Source: Saxidomus purpurata (Eukaryota > Mollusca > Bivalvia > Venerida > Veneridae). Taken from it: a stretch of 64,000 nt of DNA. Of the stretch, positions 23,499-38,400 are shown in pieces. Numbering within the stretch: position 1 is the stretch's first letter; each line of letters begins with the position of its first letter. The translations under genes were made by a program, and so were the position numbers. The notes below the pieces were generated by a model. That model searched no databases, was not told where the DNA came from, and saw only the letters and a list, made by a program, of their open reading frames with translations. Where the stretch lies: contig JAFMSR010000002.1 of NCBI GenBank assembly GCA_022818135.1, positions 27,182,598-27,246,597 of the forward strand, in the 5' to 3' direction.

Positions 23499-26400
23499 GT
23501 ATGTAAAATTATGTGATTTGTTAAACATGTTGTAGTGTTCATATTTGCATTAAGAAAAGACAGTTTAATTGGATGTTTGTTTTATAAGATTAACTTAAAA
23601 ACAAGGAATTTATTTAGGGTTGAAATTGTAGAATTTTTAAAGGTGTAGCTATTCCTTTAGTTCTTTGTACTTTTCGTTAGGAATATTATTTAACTTCATT
23701 GTGACTGTTAAAGTTAAATACATTTAAAGAGAAAGTTAGTGCTTAATATTGTTTATATTGTGTTTAATCTGTACAAGGAATTTTAGATATACAAATCTTC
23801 AATTATTGCTTTCAATTGATATGTTTTGTTAAGTTCTTCAACTTACATGTATATTGTTAGTTTGCACATCTGCTTTAATTTTTTTACAAGTTACTATACT
23901 TTGATTTTATGTGTGGCATTGCTGATGGCATTGTTGTGTTTAATTTCATTTGTCCATGTAAATATATGTTAAGTGTACTGCATAACTGGGTAGATATCTA
24001 AAACACCAGGTGACTGTTGCATTGGATTTTGAAATCCCATGACATAAGAACTATATTATAGAGGGACAGGTTAAAAAATTACTTATATACTTTGATAATG
24101 AGTAATATGAGTGGAGGCCCTTCAGACACCAAACATCCACATTTATTTCACTTTCAGGGGTGGTGATACAGTACAACTTCTTGGCTTCATGCCATATATG
24201 TTCCATGTTGTCATGGATACAGCAGGGATCTCTTTCTAAATCAATGCACCGTACATGCTCTCACACTAAAAACAAACAAAAAAACATTCAGAAACAAAAT
24301 CTATATGAAATGTCAAGAGGCAATAAATCAATATACATTTGTTCAATTATAATAAATTGGTGTCTCTGATAAAATAAATTCATGAAACATTAATGAATTG
24401 ACAGCATTAATTTAAATTTCTGAACATTGCTTGTTTGCCAACTGTTCAACCATGACTGTGAAAAACTCTGCTGGCAGGTTATTATAGAGACAGATTTCAT
24501 GCCAAGTTTCATCGTGGGAAAACACAGCTATTGCAAAGATTTCTGGCACAGTCTCATACAAGACTGCTTATCAGCAGCTGCCAGGCATTTCAAATGATCT
24601 TTATGCCAGGGCCCAAAATAACAGTATCTGAGAACATAAACAAGCTGTGCTATATATGATATAGTGCAGTTTTCTTGACATTTAGTTCAGACTGTGGACT
24701 GGGGCATATTTTCTCTTTAGTTGTTACATTTGTTGTTTGTTGGCTAATGTGTGTCTTGTCTGTTTTATTATCTTGAGAAAACATTATCAGGATTTGGAAT
24801 AATTCCAAAATATATGGTTACCATGGTGAAAACAAAATAAATGTTGAAAATTTGTAAAATGGAAGGCTTCAAGTAATCAAGGTCTTTCAAATAGTATGGT
24901 CGGGAAACGAGAGTAATACGATAAATAACTTGCCTCGGATCACGTGACAAACATCCGGGTACCCGCCATTTTGGAAAAAGAAAGAAATTGTTGATACTTT
25001 ATATCTACGTATATCTCGATATTTTACCAATCAATTTGACCAACAAAGTGATCCTTAATACAATATATGCATTCCCTTATCATTACATAATATTATATTT
25101 TACCGATGTTTCGTTTTAGGTGGATTTACGCATTGGAAAGTTGACCTCATATGAACGGGTTTTTTCACAAATGACCAAAAGCCGAAAACCGACCTAATTT
25201 TAGCGCTTCTTTCCTACTTGCATGGTGTTCATTGGATTGATGTAACATCTTTTTCTCATAGATTTAAGTCTAATGTGCATCTGTTATGTCTTAGATTTTC
25301 GTATTTCACCCGTATTTTAATTTTCTGGGACGGTTAGATCCGTTCAAAATCTAAAAATGGCGTGAATGGTGATTTTTTTCGCGATACGGTGATATTTTGT
25401 GCACAGGTTTTCACTATATAATTAGGGTCAAATGATGGAAGATTGCTAATTAAAATGTAAATTAAGAGTTATTTTTGAACGGATATGAATTAGATTTTCG
25501 TTTTTTTATTTTATAACATAATAACGTACAGTTTTGTAAGACCAGTATCGCGAGTCAAATTACCATCCCAAGACGGAATAGCATGGACCGTGTTTAACTC
25601 GCGTTAAAGATAATAGTTAATTATATATAGAGGTTTTAATTTCCCAGTTTTACAGAAAATTTCATCAGCTTTCCAATTATACCATTTTTTAAATTAAATG
25701 TGGTATTTAAATGACACAATGACGGGCAGTTTTGCATACAACTATCGGACAAATACCAGTTTACTCGCTCGGCGTGATAAACGCTTCCAGGCGAGACAAG
25801 ATTATCAGTACGATAAGACATTTATAGAGGGCGTTTCCGGACCATACTATTTGAAAGACCTTGAAGTAATACATGCTTCAAGTAATACATTTGTAGTCAC
25901 AGACCAGAGCTGGTAACAATTAGTAAAAAGTTGGTGATAGTGTTGTATTCAATAATAGATGTATGAAGCTATTCAGTTTGTTGCCTAAACTTGACAGGCA
26001 AAGGAATAATTAAGCTTGTACACACAAACAATATATCTCATGCTGGGAGGATTTACACTGTTTAACAAAGGGACAGAGTCTTAATCACTTTGATGCCTGA
26101 CCTTGAACATGTTGAACTTATTGTGCAAGCTTCACCTTTCAAATGCACTAATTATGTAATTGTACTATATAAAGCCTTAGGGGAGTAGTTCTTTTTAACA
26201 TTGATCAGGGCACTGATACACATAATTAGGCCACATTTAAAGTATTTGTTTTCTGTTTCCGGACCCTACTTTTTGAAGTTGGGTAGGTAGGTAGGAAATT
26301 TCTTTATGTGATAGTTTCTTACAGAATACTTATTATCTAGAAATAATACAAATCTGTATATGATGAATAAAAGAATACAAATGAAACATACATTTTCATT

Positions 26401-29400
26401 TGTTTCATCGCCTAATCTATGTTGACATCGTAAAAATTGATTTGACCAGTGTGGTCCAATTGAAAATATTCGGAGTGCAGCATTTTTAGCGGGTCTGTAG
26501 GGAGACGGCAATCAAACCTATTTTTAATTTTTGCCTCACATACTATTACTTATTAGTGTACTTCTTTGGACAGCTGTTTTGTAAATCTCTAACAACAGTG
26601 TAGGCACATCAATTTGCAAAATAGAAAGACTTGCCACAAAGTATGTTTAGGTCATTGTAATATTGAATTACATTAAACAAGAAATTATGTTTAAATAGAC
26701 TACCTATATATATTTTCTTCACTGGGTTCACTGTCTTGCATAGCATAGCATGTTGTTGAAATTTTGACACAAAATCAGCCACATATCTTGAAATTCTCTT
26801 CCAAATTGTTTATAAGTAACAGGCCTTGTAATTATTATTTGACATTTTGAGCAATATTGTCAAGAATTCTAAAATTTCAGGCATTTGGCTTTTACTTGGT
26901 ATGTGGTTCTATGCTTGTAACATTAAATTTTGCAAACTTTGTTTCACATTTTGTCGTAAAGGAAAGCACTTGCATCTGTTTCTACTTACTTATTTCTGAA
27001 AATGATAAAAAATAAACACTTTTGTGCTTAGGGAAGAAGTTGATATAAATCTAATCTAATCTTTCATGCCACAGAACTCTTACTTATAACACTGTATACA
27101 TGTATAACTGTATATAATTGTACTTGTACTTTTTTTCATAACATGAATTTTATGAAAATTAAACACACATCAGATTTATTGGGAATCTGGGTTGTATCAA
27201 AGTCTTTTTATTTTTCCAAACAGAATTGTTGAAGTGATTTGAACAAAACATTTTCAGAACCATGATCTTAAATAATAGTTATGTAAATGGAGATCTTTTT
27301 AAACAAAACTAATGGCAATATCAGATGTGTGCAAAAAAGAATATTTTATAGTTTCTTTTAAGTTTTTTCTATGACACAAAAGATTTATGTTATTTAGATA
27401 TTAATGTTTTTTTTCAGGTTTAAGAGACCTGGATACTACGGCTTTTTCTTGCCTAAACCGCCAATATGGTCGAGACTATACTGGTATAACTGCATTGTAT
27501 TGTACTCAGATGGTTCCCTCTGCAATTCTGCTTTACTAGATAACTCTCACTTTACTTTGCATATTCTATATAAATCACTGCTGTGGAAGTTTGGTTTTGG
27601 TGCATAAAGGTCCTTTTCTTTTACAGTATGTGGACAGCATGGATGTGTGGCTAATGGGCTTGTTATATGTTCTGTCATTGTTATTACCCTTGCTATTTGT
27701 TTTACCAAATTTCGTTAATGATTTTATGCCAGAATGTAAGCAAAAGAAGGTAAAATAGGAATCCTATTATAGGATTGCCAAGTCCCCATAGTTTTCTATG
27801 TATCAAACCCAACTATTTGATATATGAAGCGGGGTTCAAAATAGCTAGGTTTGAATCGGCTTGAAATATCTCATTTCATGGCATGTCATTCATTCATTCA
27901 TTCATTCATTCATTCATTCATTCATTCATTCATTCATTCATTCATTCATTCATTCATTCATTCATTCATTCATTCATTCATTCATTCATTCATTCATTTA
28001 TTCATTCACTCACTCACTCACACATTCATTCACTCATAATATATATATATACATACCGGTATATCACATTTGTCACAATTATCCGCTAGTATCATTAACC
28101 AGTCTGCAATTACTCTCAAAGCATGTAACTAATAGTTTCTTTTATATTTACACACATTTTAGAAAAGTAGTTTCTTGGATCACTAGTTTCAAAATACAAG
28201 TAGAACTGACATTGTTTGATTTGAAACATAAACTGAGGTATTTTGTCAGACAGTAATTATATCCTCTTAATTGATGGTTTTTCATTTGGATACAGTTAAA
28301 TCCTTATTAGTGGTTCCCTGTATTAGGCTTCAAAGAGCCAGAAGTATAAGCCAAAACAATGTGCTTTGTTAATCCTGTTTGAAAGACCATCCTATCTTAA
28401 GGGACTTCCCCTGCAGTTGCGATAAGAGCTGATTGTAGGTTTTAAGTGTATTTTTGCATGTTGAAGATGCACATCTTTGCATACATGTATATGCAATGGA
28501 CTTGAGCTTTTTTAAACATTTACCCTGCTGGAGACAAGTGATTCTGTCTTTGCATCCAGTATAGATTATAATCAGTATACACATCGGTGCAGTCTGATCA
28601 TGATCTTCACTGTTCGCTATTTAAGCAGGCACTCTTGGCCAGCTAGTATTACTGTTCAGATGGAAGGATGAACAGGTTCACTTAAACATTCAGTAGGGTA
28701 AGGCATTGAGAAAGTTTGTAATGTTTGTTTTCAACCTACTCCTTTTGCACTGAAGATTTCTTAATGTATTAAAACTTGATAAAATTACATAACATAAAAA
28801 GTGAAATTAAAAAAATTAAAAACATTAATGCAAGTTTGAGAATGAAGTGATATTTCCAGAAATAATTTTACTTACTTGTTGCTATATTTGTAAAGGGATC
28901 AAAGGAAACGAGCACTAATCTCTTTGCAATTTGTTAATTATAATGACATTTCTTGAACAGGTAGATTATTTAGAAGAAAAGCATGAGGTTTAAATACTGT
29001 TTGGGAAATTGGGATATGGCTTATTTGTGTATTTTGTGTTGATACGTAAATTTGAAACAATTTAATAGTTGAAAGTTCAGTGCATGAACATTGAAAAAAA
29101 GCAAAGACAGCAGTTGTTAGTTTAGGCCATGAAAAAATAATGTGGTTCTGGTATACATAAATTATGCTGACAAAAATTATGGTTCGCAGGTAGCAAAAAG
29201 TGTTCTCAAAACAACTTCATTTTAACAGAAGAACAGGTCTTTAATGTACTAGAAAGTTAATTAGCTTGCAACTATCAAATACTGTAAGTTGAGTTATATT
29301 TCGCGTGAAGAGCAGACAGACTTATTCACTCATTCTAAATTCGCGAGCAGAGAATTCTCAGATCTATGTGAAATGAATCTTATGGGTGATTTTTAAATAA

Positions 29401-32400
29401 GGGAAGTGGGAAATTTGCAACAGGTCATTAATATTACCCAATTTACAGATAATGCATGCTAATAGGCAAAAAATAGGGTATGTGGAGTTACCAGAACTGC
29501 AATGTTATTATTTTGGCCTTAGGAAAGAGTGAGTGGGACGATTTTTCAATAAATAATGAATTTTATATGGAATTAGTTAATATCAAAGGATACTTAAACT
29601 GACAACCAGAAATGATTCATCTTTCAATGAAGATTTGCAAAGAGTTATGTTTAGTACAGAAATAGAAAACTTCTGTTTAAATTATATCATAGAATTATGC
29701 TTTGTACAGAGGTACAAAAGTAAGATTTGCAGAGTTATGTTTAGTACAGAAATAGAAAACTTCTGTTTAAAGGATATCATAGAATTATGTTTGTGCGGGG
29801 GGACAAAAGTAAAGGACATAAAGGAATAGTTTATGATATTTGAAGCATTATTGATATGTTTGAATGTCAGTTATCCCTTATTTTATGAATTTTAATATGG
29901 AAATTTGCTTTGTTGAATTGCAGGAAGAACACAGCACGAAAGAGTTGTTTTGGCAGACCAGAACATATAGATGGTTTGCCAGAGACGGAACTGTTAGAAA
30001 AACATGATGAAATGTATCAATACAACAATGAGAGGACCTTTCCATATCCGCATTTCCAACAACAAGCCTACCACCATCAGGAAGATCAGTATCAGCAACA
30101 ACAGCAGCAGTATTCTGAGCAGCATAGGAGCTTTCCGCCTTCATCAAGTGGACACAGTCAGTATTACGAGAACAAGGAAAATAAGAATGATCCACAAAAT
30201 TTGAGTTATTATCTTTTGAAGAGAAGAGAACGTGATTATGGCAATTCCTGGAACAGAGATAGGGAGAGACGTTCTCGTTCACCTCATAGGAAATCAGGTT
30301 ACTACAGCAGAAGAGAAGAACACCGCAGAAGAAGCTCTCAACAAAGAGTGCATTCAAGAAGCCCAAGAGGTTATGCTTCTAATAGTCCTAGTTCTTTTCA
30401 CTCAAGGTCTCCTCGACATCATTCATCTAAGTCTCCCAGACGTAACTGGTCTAGATCTTCCTCAAGGCATCGTTCATTCAAATCTTCCTCAAGCAGATCA
30501 AGAAAACGAAGTAGGGAAAGAGATAAAAGACACAGATCAAAGTCATCTTCAGTATCTGAGACAGCATCTGAAAGCTCTGTTTCTGATACAAAAGTGTCGC
30601 CTAAAAAAATACAAAATCCAGATAAAAACCAGACAAGTGAAAGACGAAATTCAAATGAAAAAAAAAGACAAATGTCTTCATTTGTTAGAAAAATGGATGA
30701 TAGTTATGATAGGAATGAACCTGCTTTTTTTAACCCAAAGCAGACATCTAAGAACCGTAGTCTACAGAATCACAAAAAGTTAAAGAAAGAAGAAACTGTT
30801 GGTGTAAAAATGACTATTGGAGAGCTTTCAATGTCTCCAATATCTAGTGAAGACTTTAGTCAAAGAAGTGAGGAAGTAGAAAGTGATGGAGAAAAGGAAG
30901 AAACTGAGAAGAGGTCATTGCCAGATAGAGAAAATGAAATCAACAGCAATGAGAAAGAGGAAAAAGGCATTTCTAGTGAGAAAATAAATAGTACTACCAA
31001 AAATCGGGAAGAAAGTACAAATGTGGGGAAATTTGAAGGACTAGTAAAAGAGAAACAGAACCTGTCAAAAACTAATGTTGCGCAACTTCAATTAGGAGTG
31101 AAAGAAATCACTAAAGACAAAGAAGTTAAACATCAAAGAGAAAGAAGGTTTTCAAGCGACAAAATAAAGAACGACATGAATCTTTCATACACAAAAGATG
31201 GCACTTACGGAAACAGCAATAAAAAGTTAGAGGAGATCAATGGTTCAACTACGATCTTCAGAAATGTTGATGCATTTGATAATGATTTTATCACAAAACA
31301 TGAAGAATGTACCAATGACAATAAAAGCAATGGGACAACAGAAGAAGAAACTCCAGATGTTGAAAAGGAAACTTGCATTGAAAACAATATTTCTGACCAT
31401 ACTTTCGAAAAGTATCTTTTGGAAGACCAAAATAAAAATAGAATAGAGTCCCATGAAGAAGACAACTTAGAAAAAGACAAAGGCTCAATAGAAAAGCTTG
31501 AAAATACCTTGTTGAAAACAAAGAGAATGCCAAGGGAAATCATAAATAAGTTAGTATCATTTATGGAAAGTAAAGTTAAAAATAATAGTGAATTACATTC
31601 CGGTTCAGGTAATAGTCAGCCCAAAGGAGATAATGTCCAAATGTCATGTCAGAATAATGCAAAACAAATTGAGTGCATCAAAGAAGGTGATGACATTAAG
31701 ATTAGCCAGAATGATCTGGCAACAGTTAAAGGAAAATCTTCAGATGAGCACCAAACAAATCAAAAGGAGACAGAATCACATACTGAACACCCTGCATGTA
31801 ATCGAAGTAAAAATGACAATGAAGAAATTAGAAAAGTTAAACATACAAAACCCAATAAAGACATGACAGTAGAAAGGCAAAGAGAGAGCCTAAAAACTGA
31901 CAAACGAAAATACACTCCTACTATAGCTGTCAATGAAGAAGCTAATAGTAATGTGCCAATGAATGAATTCACACAAAATTTAAAGAAAAACAAAATTGCA
32001 AAGCAGCAAGTGTATGACAAAAATACGTACAAGCAAAGTGTCCATGACGATTATACTGATGAAAAAGGGAAAAAGCACAACGGTAATGAGACAAACAAAA
32101 CAGTTATTAAAAACAAAAATGCTATAGATAATTATGAATGTGACACATCAAAAGTATCGAATATAACTGTTTCTGATGAAAGCAACAAAATTGAAATAAT
32201 CCAGAAAAGGACTAACTCACTAACAGCTTTTCAAAACAAACCTAAAATCCTATGTCAAGAAGCAAGAACAACTGAAAAAACAGAAAAACATTCAACACGA
32301 GAAAATAAAAAGATAACAACAAAAACGAGAGAGACGCAACTTCCTTCCTCACAGTCAGGTAAACAAAATAAAGGTCATTGTGTCAATCCCTCCAGTTTAA

Positions 32401-35400
32401 AGACTTCTGTACTACCACAATCCGATCTAGTAAACACTAGACAAGGGCAAAATATCAACCTTAATTGTGGAGGCGGCTCTGGTACAAGTGAGTATCAGAA
32501 AAACATCTTGAGTAAAAAGAACAAAGAAAAATCGCACGAAGTACCAACGAATTTAGATGAGTCAAAATCGCATACTTTAAGTCTGAAAGATAAGAAAAAG
32601 TACTTTGAAGAATTCTTCAAATCAAAAGAAAAGAATGCAAGTCAATTGAAATCTGATGCTAGAAAGAATGAACAGTTTATTAAAGACATGACTGCAAAAA
32701 CCGAGCCTTTAAGAGATAAGCAAGAAACGAAGTCAAAGAATTCTAAAGGCAATTCACATAATAAAAATGACTTACAAAAGCCAGACAACAAGGAGATGCT
32801 GCAGAATACGAGGGAAAGAAAACGTTCGGGAGTTGGGGATGTGCCACAGAATACAAGAGAAAGAAAACGTTCGGGAGTTGAGGATGTGGCACAGAATACA
32901 ACGGAAAGAAAAAAATCGGGAGTTGGGGATGTGTCAGAGAATGCAAAAGAAGTTGGGGATGTGCCACAGAATTTAATGGAAAGAAGAAATTCAGGAGTAG
33001 GGGATGTGTCACAAAATGCAAGAGAAAGAAAACGTTCGGGAGTTGGGGATGTGTCACAGAATGCAAGAGAAAGAAAACGTTCTGGGGCATTGGAGGCTAA
33101 TTCTACAAGAACACTGCACGGTGGCGAATCATCACCAGCTGTTATAACAGGTATGTTTCATTGCATTTTTTGTCAAACAGTTGTCACCCTAAGCAAATGT
33201 TTCATCTAATGCAGCATGTTGGAAACTATACATGTCTTCAATGTAAATTCCTGTTGCATGTGAGAACATAATGGCGTTAAGAACTTGTATTGACTTGAAA
33301 CAAGTATATCAAAATAGCAATGCCCCTTTCCCTTCCACGATGGGTCAGGTTTGTAGAAAAGAATCTTTGTTTTCTGGATGTCGAAATTTTGCCTATGCTG
33401 CTAAACAAGTGGTTAAATTTCAGTCACTACATTAGTTTACTCAGTACATCTAAAAACGCAACACTTACATTGGAATGGACAATTAAATATATGCATTTGT
33501 TTTTTCCATAAAATTGTTTAATCAAAATATTTGACTTGTTGCGTTTTTAAATGTACTGAGCAAATTTTGTACTTATAGACGTGCATATTGTGAGCAGTTT
33601 AAGATTGAATGGGTTTAGCTCGACTTTTCAAAGAAAAGGGGAGCTATCCTACTCACCTCGGCGTCCGCGTTTGAGTCACACCTTGGTAAGTTTTTCGTAC
33701 CACCCCAATTTATTTCAAAACTGTTAGAGGTGTGGCTTTGAAACTAACAGTAATTGTTTACCATCATAGCCTACATCTACAGACAAGAGTACATATCTCT
33801 GTCAAGGTTTTTGACATAATTATGGCCCTTTTTTGACTTAGAAAGTGTATTGAGCTTGGTTAATTTTGAAACTTACCATACTGATTTATCATCATTACCT
33901 TCATCAACAGACAAGAGAACATAACTCTGTCAAGGTTTTTGACAGAATTATGCCCCTTTTTGACTTAGAAAATACATTGAATATGGGTAAAATCCTCTTA
34001 TTGACTTAACCCTTGAGAGATATTGCTTTGAGACTTTGAATGCTTGTTAACATCATTGCCCCTATCTGTAGACAAGAGAGGTTAACTCTGTCAAGGATTT
34101 GTTTTAAAAATTATAGCCCTTTATTGACTTAGAATCTTGATTAAGTTTTTCATACCAGTCCACTTTCTGACTAAACTGTTTGAGATATTACTTTGAAAGT
34201 TGGAATACTTGTTAACCATCATGATCCCCAAACATAGACAGGAGAAGGTAATTCTGTCAATAATTGTATTTAAATTATGGCCATTTTCGACTTAGAAACT
34301 CAGTTAAAATTTTCATTCTTGTCCACTTGTTGACTTAACCATTTGAGTTATTACCTTGAAAGTTGGAGTATTTATGTACCATCATGACACATATCTGTAA
34401 GCATCATGACACCTATCTGTAAGCAATAGAAGATAACTATGTGAAAATGATTCTTGATTTGTACTTAGAAATTTCCAGTTAAAGTCTTATGTACCATAAA
34501 CTGTCAAAGTTTTGTTTTATTGGCAAGCACTAAAAAGTCGAGCGGGCTGTCCTACTGACAGCTCTTGTTAGTCGAGTTATGACTAATGTATGACCAATGA
34601 AGGTTTATTTTCAGGGTTTTTTCCAAACTAGAAGTCATTTTTTTAAATTACATTGTGTATCAATTTTCCTGCTTTATTATTAAATAATGTAAAAGTGTTC
34701 TTTATTACAGGAAGATTCAACAGACCAAGTGATGACACATTCATCCCACTTGGAAGACCTTCGGAGAAGAAAAGAAAGCTTTCATCACCGAGCCACGATC
34801 CTGGACTAGAGGATTCTGCAAGACTGACATCAAAAAGCAATAAAACACCAGATCAGTCCATGTTAGGAATGCAAGAAAAGGATTCTGTAACCGAAATAAA
34901 AAACATATTTGAAGAACCAAGTGGTAGTGGACCAAAGCGAAGTTTATTTGGCAAATATAAGAAAAGAATTTCTCATTGTATGAAAGTGGATGCCAATTCA
35001 ATATCAGGAGGCCAATCTGAGTCCACCAGTTCTAAACCTTCTCATAAGACAAGTCCTGTTGGTAAAAGCAAAACGAACCATTTAAAGAGGATTTCAAATA
35101 AATACACTAAAGAAAGTCCAGTAAAATCTCAAAGAAAGGGATTGACTTTTGGAAAGAAATCTACACATGAAGTCACTGGTAGTGCCATTTCACAAAATAT
35201 TCAGGGAACTGAGATAAAACTTAAAGATGTCCGAGTTAGATTGTCTCCTATTGATAACATTTTTGAAAAGATAGGGGTGAATACAGTTAAGAAAGCTGAA
35301 CAGGAAACACCCGAGAATGAAAACATAAAAACTGGTGTGAAACGGTCACATGATGAGAAAGTAACACATAAGGATACCAATGAAAAGAGGAGAAAACATG

Positions 35401-38400
35401 ATGAGATTAGCAAAGCGGGCAATAACATATTGAAGCTAAATCTTTCGGTTAAAGACAAAAATGAACATGAAAAACATGAAAATACAAACCAGGTAAGCAA
35501 CAAAGAAAGACCAAAACACCAGAACTCTTCCTCGAAACACAAATTAGAAAAAGATACACGTGTAACAGGTAGTAATGAAAAAATTAGGTCAGCTAAATTA
35601 CACAAAGAGAGAAAGACGTATAATAAGACAGTGCATAAAATAAGTGAAAAGCCTGTAGAATTTCTTGAGTCACAAAGTAGTGTAAATAAAGCAGAATCTC
35701 GTGAGTCGAACGCGGATATGAAATCAAGGAAATGTATTGAGTCAAAAACAAGTGTACAGGTAGAGAAATCGTTTGAATGTAAAGCTAATGAAGAGTTAGG
35801 AGTAGCTGCTGTATCGAACACCAGTGTAAAGTTGGGAGAATCTCGTGAGTTACCAAGACGTGAGAAATTAGAAGTATCTAGTAAGCCATCATCTGGTTTA
35901 AACTTAGATCTCAGAGATTCAAAAAATGGTCAAAGTCTAGAATCGACAGAAAATGAAAAAGAAATAGGTTATTTTTTTCATGCAAAATCTGATGATAATG
36001 AGGAGCAGTGTCGAAGCCAAGGGAATGGCAACAAGGTTAAAGAATCTCATGGGTCAGTGTCTGATATGCTGTGTGAAGGGAAACAGGCACCTACTGTAGA
36101 GACAAATGAAACACTCACCGATTCTCCTTACTCAAATGATGATCAGAAATATAATGGAACAAAAGAAACAGGGAAAGACCACAGCTGTGTTTCAGAAGAT
36201 GCAGTGAAGCCATGTAATGACTTTTGTGTGCAAAACACTTTTGAAGATGTTGAAAAGGAACCTGTTAGTAAAAAGACAGGTCAAAATCATAATGAAGACC
36301 CAAACGTCGATTCATTGGCAAACAATGCTGAAAAGTCCAATCTTGTTGAAAAAAGTAAAATTGATGTACATTCAACAAGAGAAGTTACAAATGAAACTGG
36401 AGATATAGCAACTGAAACAGAGAGTTGTATTACTGACATTAAAGGATTTGAAAATGAAAGTGACGGTGAGGAATCTGAAGTTGGTGATATTGAACCTATT
36501 GAAATGATTGGTTCAGTTTTTATAAATGATGTATGCATGGATGAATCTGATGAAAACATCGTACTTTCAAATATTGATGTTGAGAGCTACAAAACTGGCA
36601 AAGTTGAGAGGTATTGCGATGATAGCCTTGTAATTCATTGTGGTGATAAACCTGTTCAAAGTTCGTATAAGTGTGACAAGGAAGTTAGGGGAGAGTTGTG
36701 CGAAAAGAATGAAAATGCTGTAAAGATTGCCCAAACTGCAGTTAAACCAAAAACGACACCAAGAAAGAAATTTGCACCACAGTTGGAGTCTTTAGGAAAA
36801 CTGATAGACGATGATAGAGAAATTGACAATTTTGAAACTGAACAGCTTCCAGCTCATACACAAAAGGGACAAAATACAGCGAGAAAAACGTGGTCAGCCG
36901 AAAATGAAGAGGAGGATGACATTGAACTGATGGCAACTGGTGTAGACATTGTCCCAACAAAAGGGAAACCTTCGACAACGACATCACAGTGTTTGGAAAA
37001 ACTTAAGAATAAAGTGAAAGTGCCTGACAGTATAAGGAAAGGGAAAGAGCAGGAACAGGCATTACCTGATCATGAGGATGACATTATTCCTGCTATACCT
37101 GAACACAGTGGCACTTTTAACAAGAAACTATTTGAGAACGGATTTGGTGTCTGTCATACGAAGAGATTGAAAAATAGCAATGTAACAGAAAGAACATTTG
37201 CTCATTTTTGCCCAAAGAGACTTTACAGAACATCAAATGGAGATACGAAAAATCTTGGGAAATGCCTTCGTTGTCAAACTTGTTCTATGTTTTTCACTCC
37301 ATTGTCCTTCACCGTCCATCATGACACAAACAGTATTGTAGAACATATTGATACTGAAAGAAGTAAAACACAAAGTTACAGTTTAATTGAGAAAGGCGGT
37401 GCAGATACAGTGAAGATGTTCGAGGACTTCATTCTGTATTTTGATGCTGAGAGAAAGTAAGCATACTGTACTTTTTGTTTCATCTTTTGTCCTCGCATTA
37501 TAGACAAGTTTGGGTTAGAATTATTCAAGTTATTGCTAAACAGATACATATTTTGTAAACGTTGGTATCAAACCTAAGCACTTTTTATCTACAATGTGTC
37601 GCCTTAGTTGTGAATGCAGTACAATAATATGTCATGTTGAATATTTCAGCAAGCGTTATGGCGCATCACCAGTCCAGCCTCCCCGTACAACAACTCCAAT
37701 TATAGGGAACAATGATGTGTCCAGTGAGGATTCTTTACCAGATGTTCAGCTGGTTTTACAAAAGGTAACTTGACATCTTGGGTTAAGTTTTGTAAAATAA
37801 TAGTTAAACATAGTAGAATATTTTGCTGCTGACTCTTTTAGAAAAGAACATTTTTTGAGAAAATATTTATATTGTATGTTGTTACTTTTTCAGGACTTGC
37901 AAGAAGCAACAGCAATATCGGTGCCGAGCCAATCAGTACATTCTGAGACAAAGTCCATTAGAAACTCAGGCCAAGGTGTCGAAGCTGGGTGCCCTTCTGC
38001 CAGCAAGCACAATGAACAGAACCAATCACAGGAAAATCAGACTGTAAGTGATCATGTGAAGCAGACAAATCAGCTAGGACAATTACACCAGACTCCAGGG
38101 AAGCCGTTCACGTCTCAAATGAATCAAACTTCATGTGATCGACAGAGAAAGACAGACCAGATAGCATTGCAGCATTTACAATCGCAGGTCCTTCAAATTT
38201 CAAGTGATCAGCGGAACAAAACAAACCAGAATGCAGTACAGCAATTACCAGCACAGATGAATCAGACTTCAAGTGAACAAAGAAGCATGATGAATAATAA
38301 TATAGGGCAGCAAATACCAGCACAGGTGTTTCAGACTTCAAGTGTTCAGCAAAGACAGACACACCAAAATTCAATGCCACAATTCTTACCACATATGAAT

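Noticed and set aside
27404..27607. Extra exon of the main gene in intron 1
   Set aside because: The acceptor is good, but there is no suitable donor in phase and the translation is not like the rest of the protein.
27851..28256. Three overlapping frames with FIHS repeats
   Set aside because: They are translations of the ATTC microsatellite, open in all three frames, with no splice or coding support.
29878..30366. 162-codon minus-strand frame opposite exon 2
   Set aside because: It is the shadow of the Lys/Ser/Glu-rich coding exon, whose reverse strand lacks stops by composition.
30232..30783. 183-codon plus-strand frame inside exon 2
   Set aside because: It is a second reading frame of the RS-rich exon; the other frame is open for over 1000 codons and joins the neighbouring exons in phase.
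32743..33090. 115-codon minus-strand frame with LLHSVTHPQLP repeats
   Set aside because: It is the antisense of the 15-residue repeat array.
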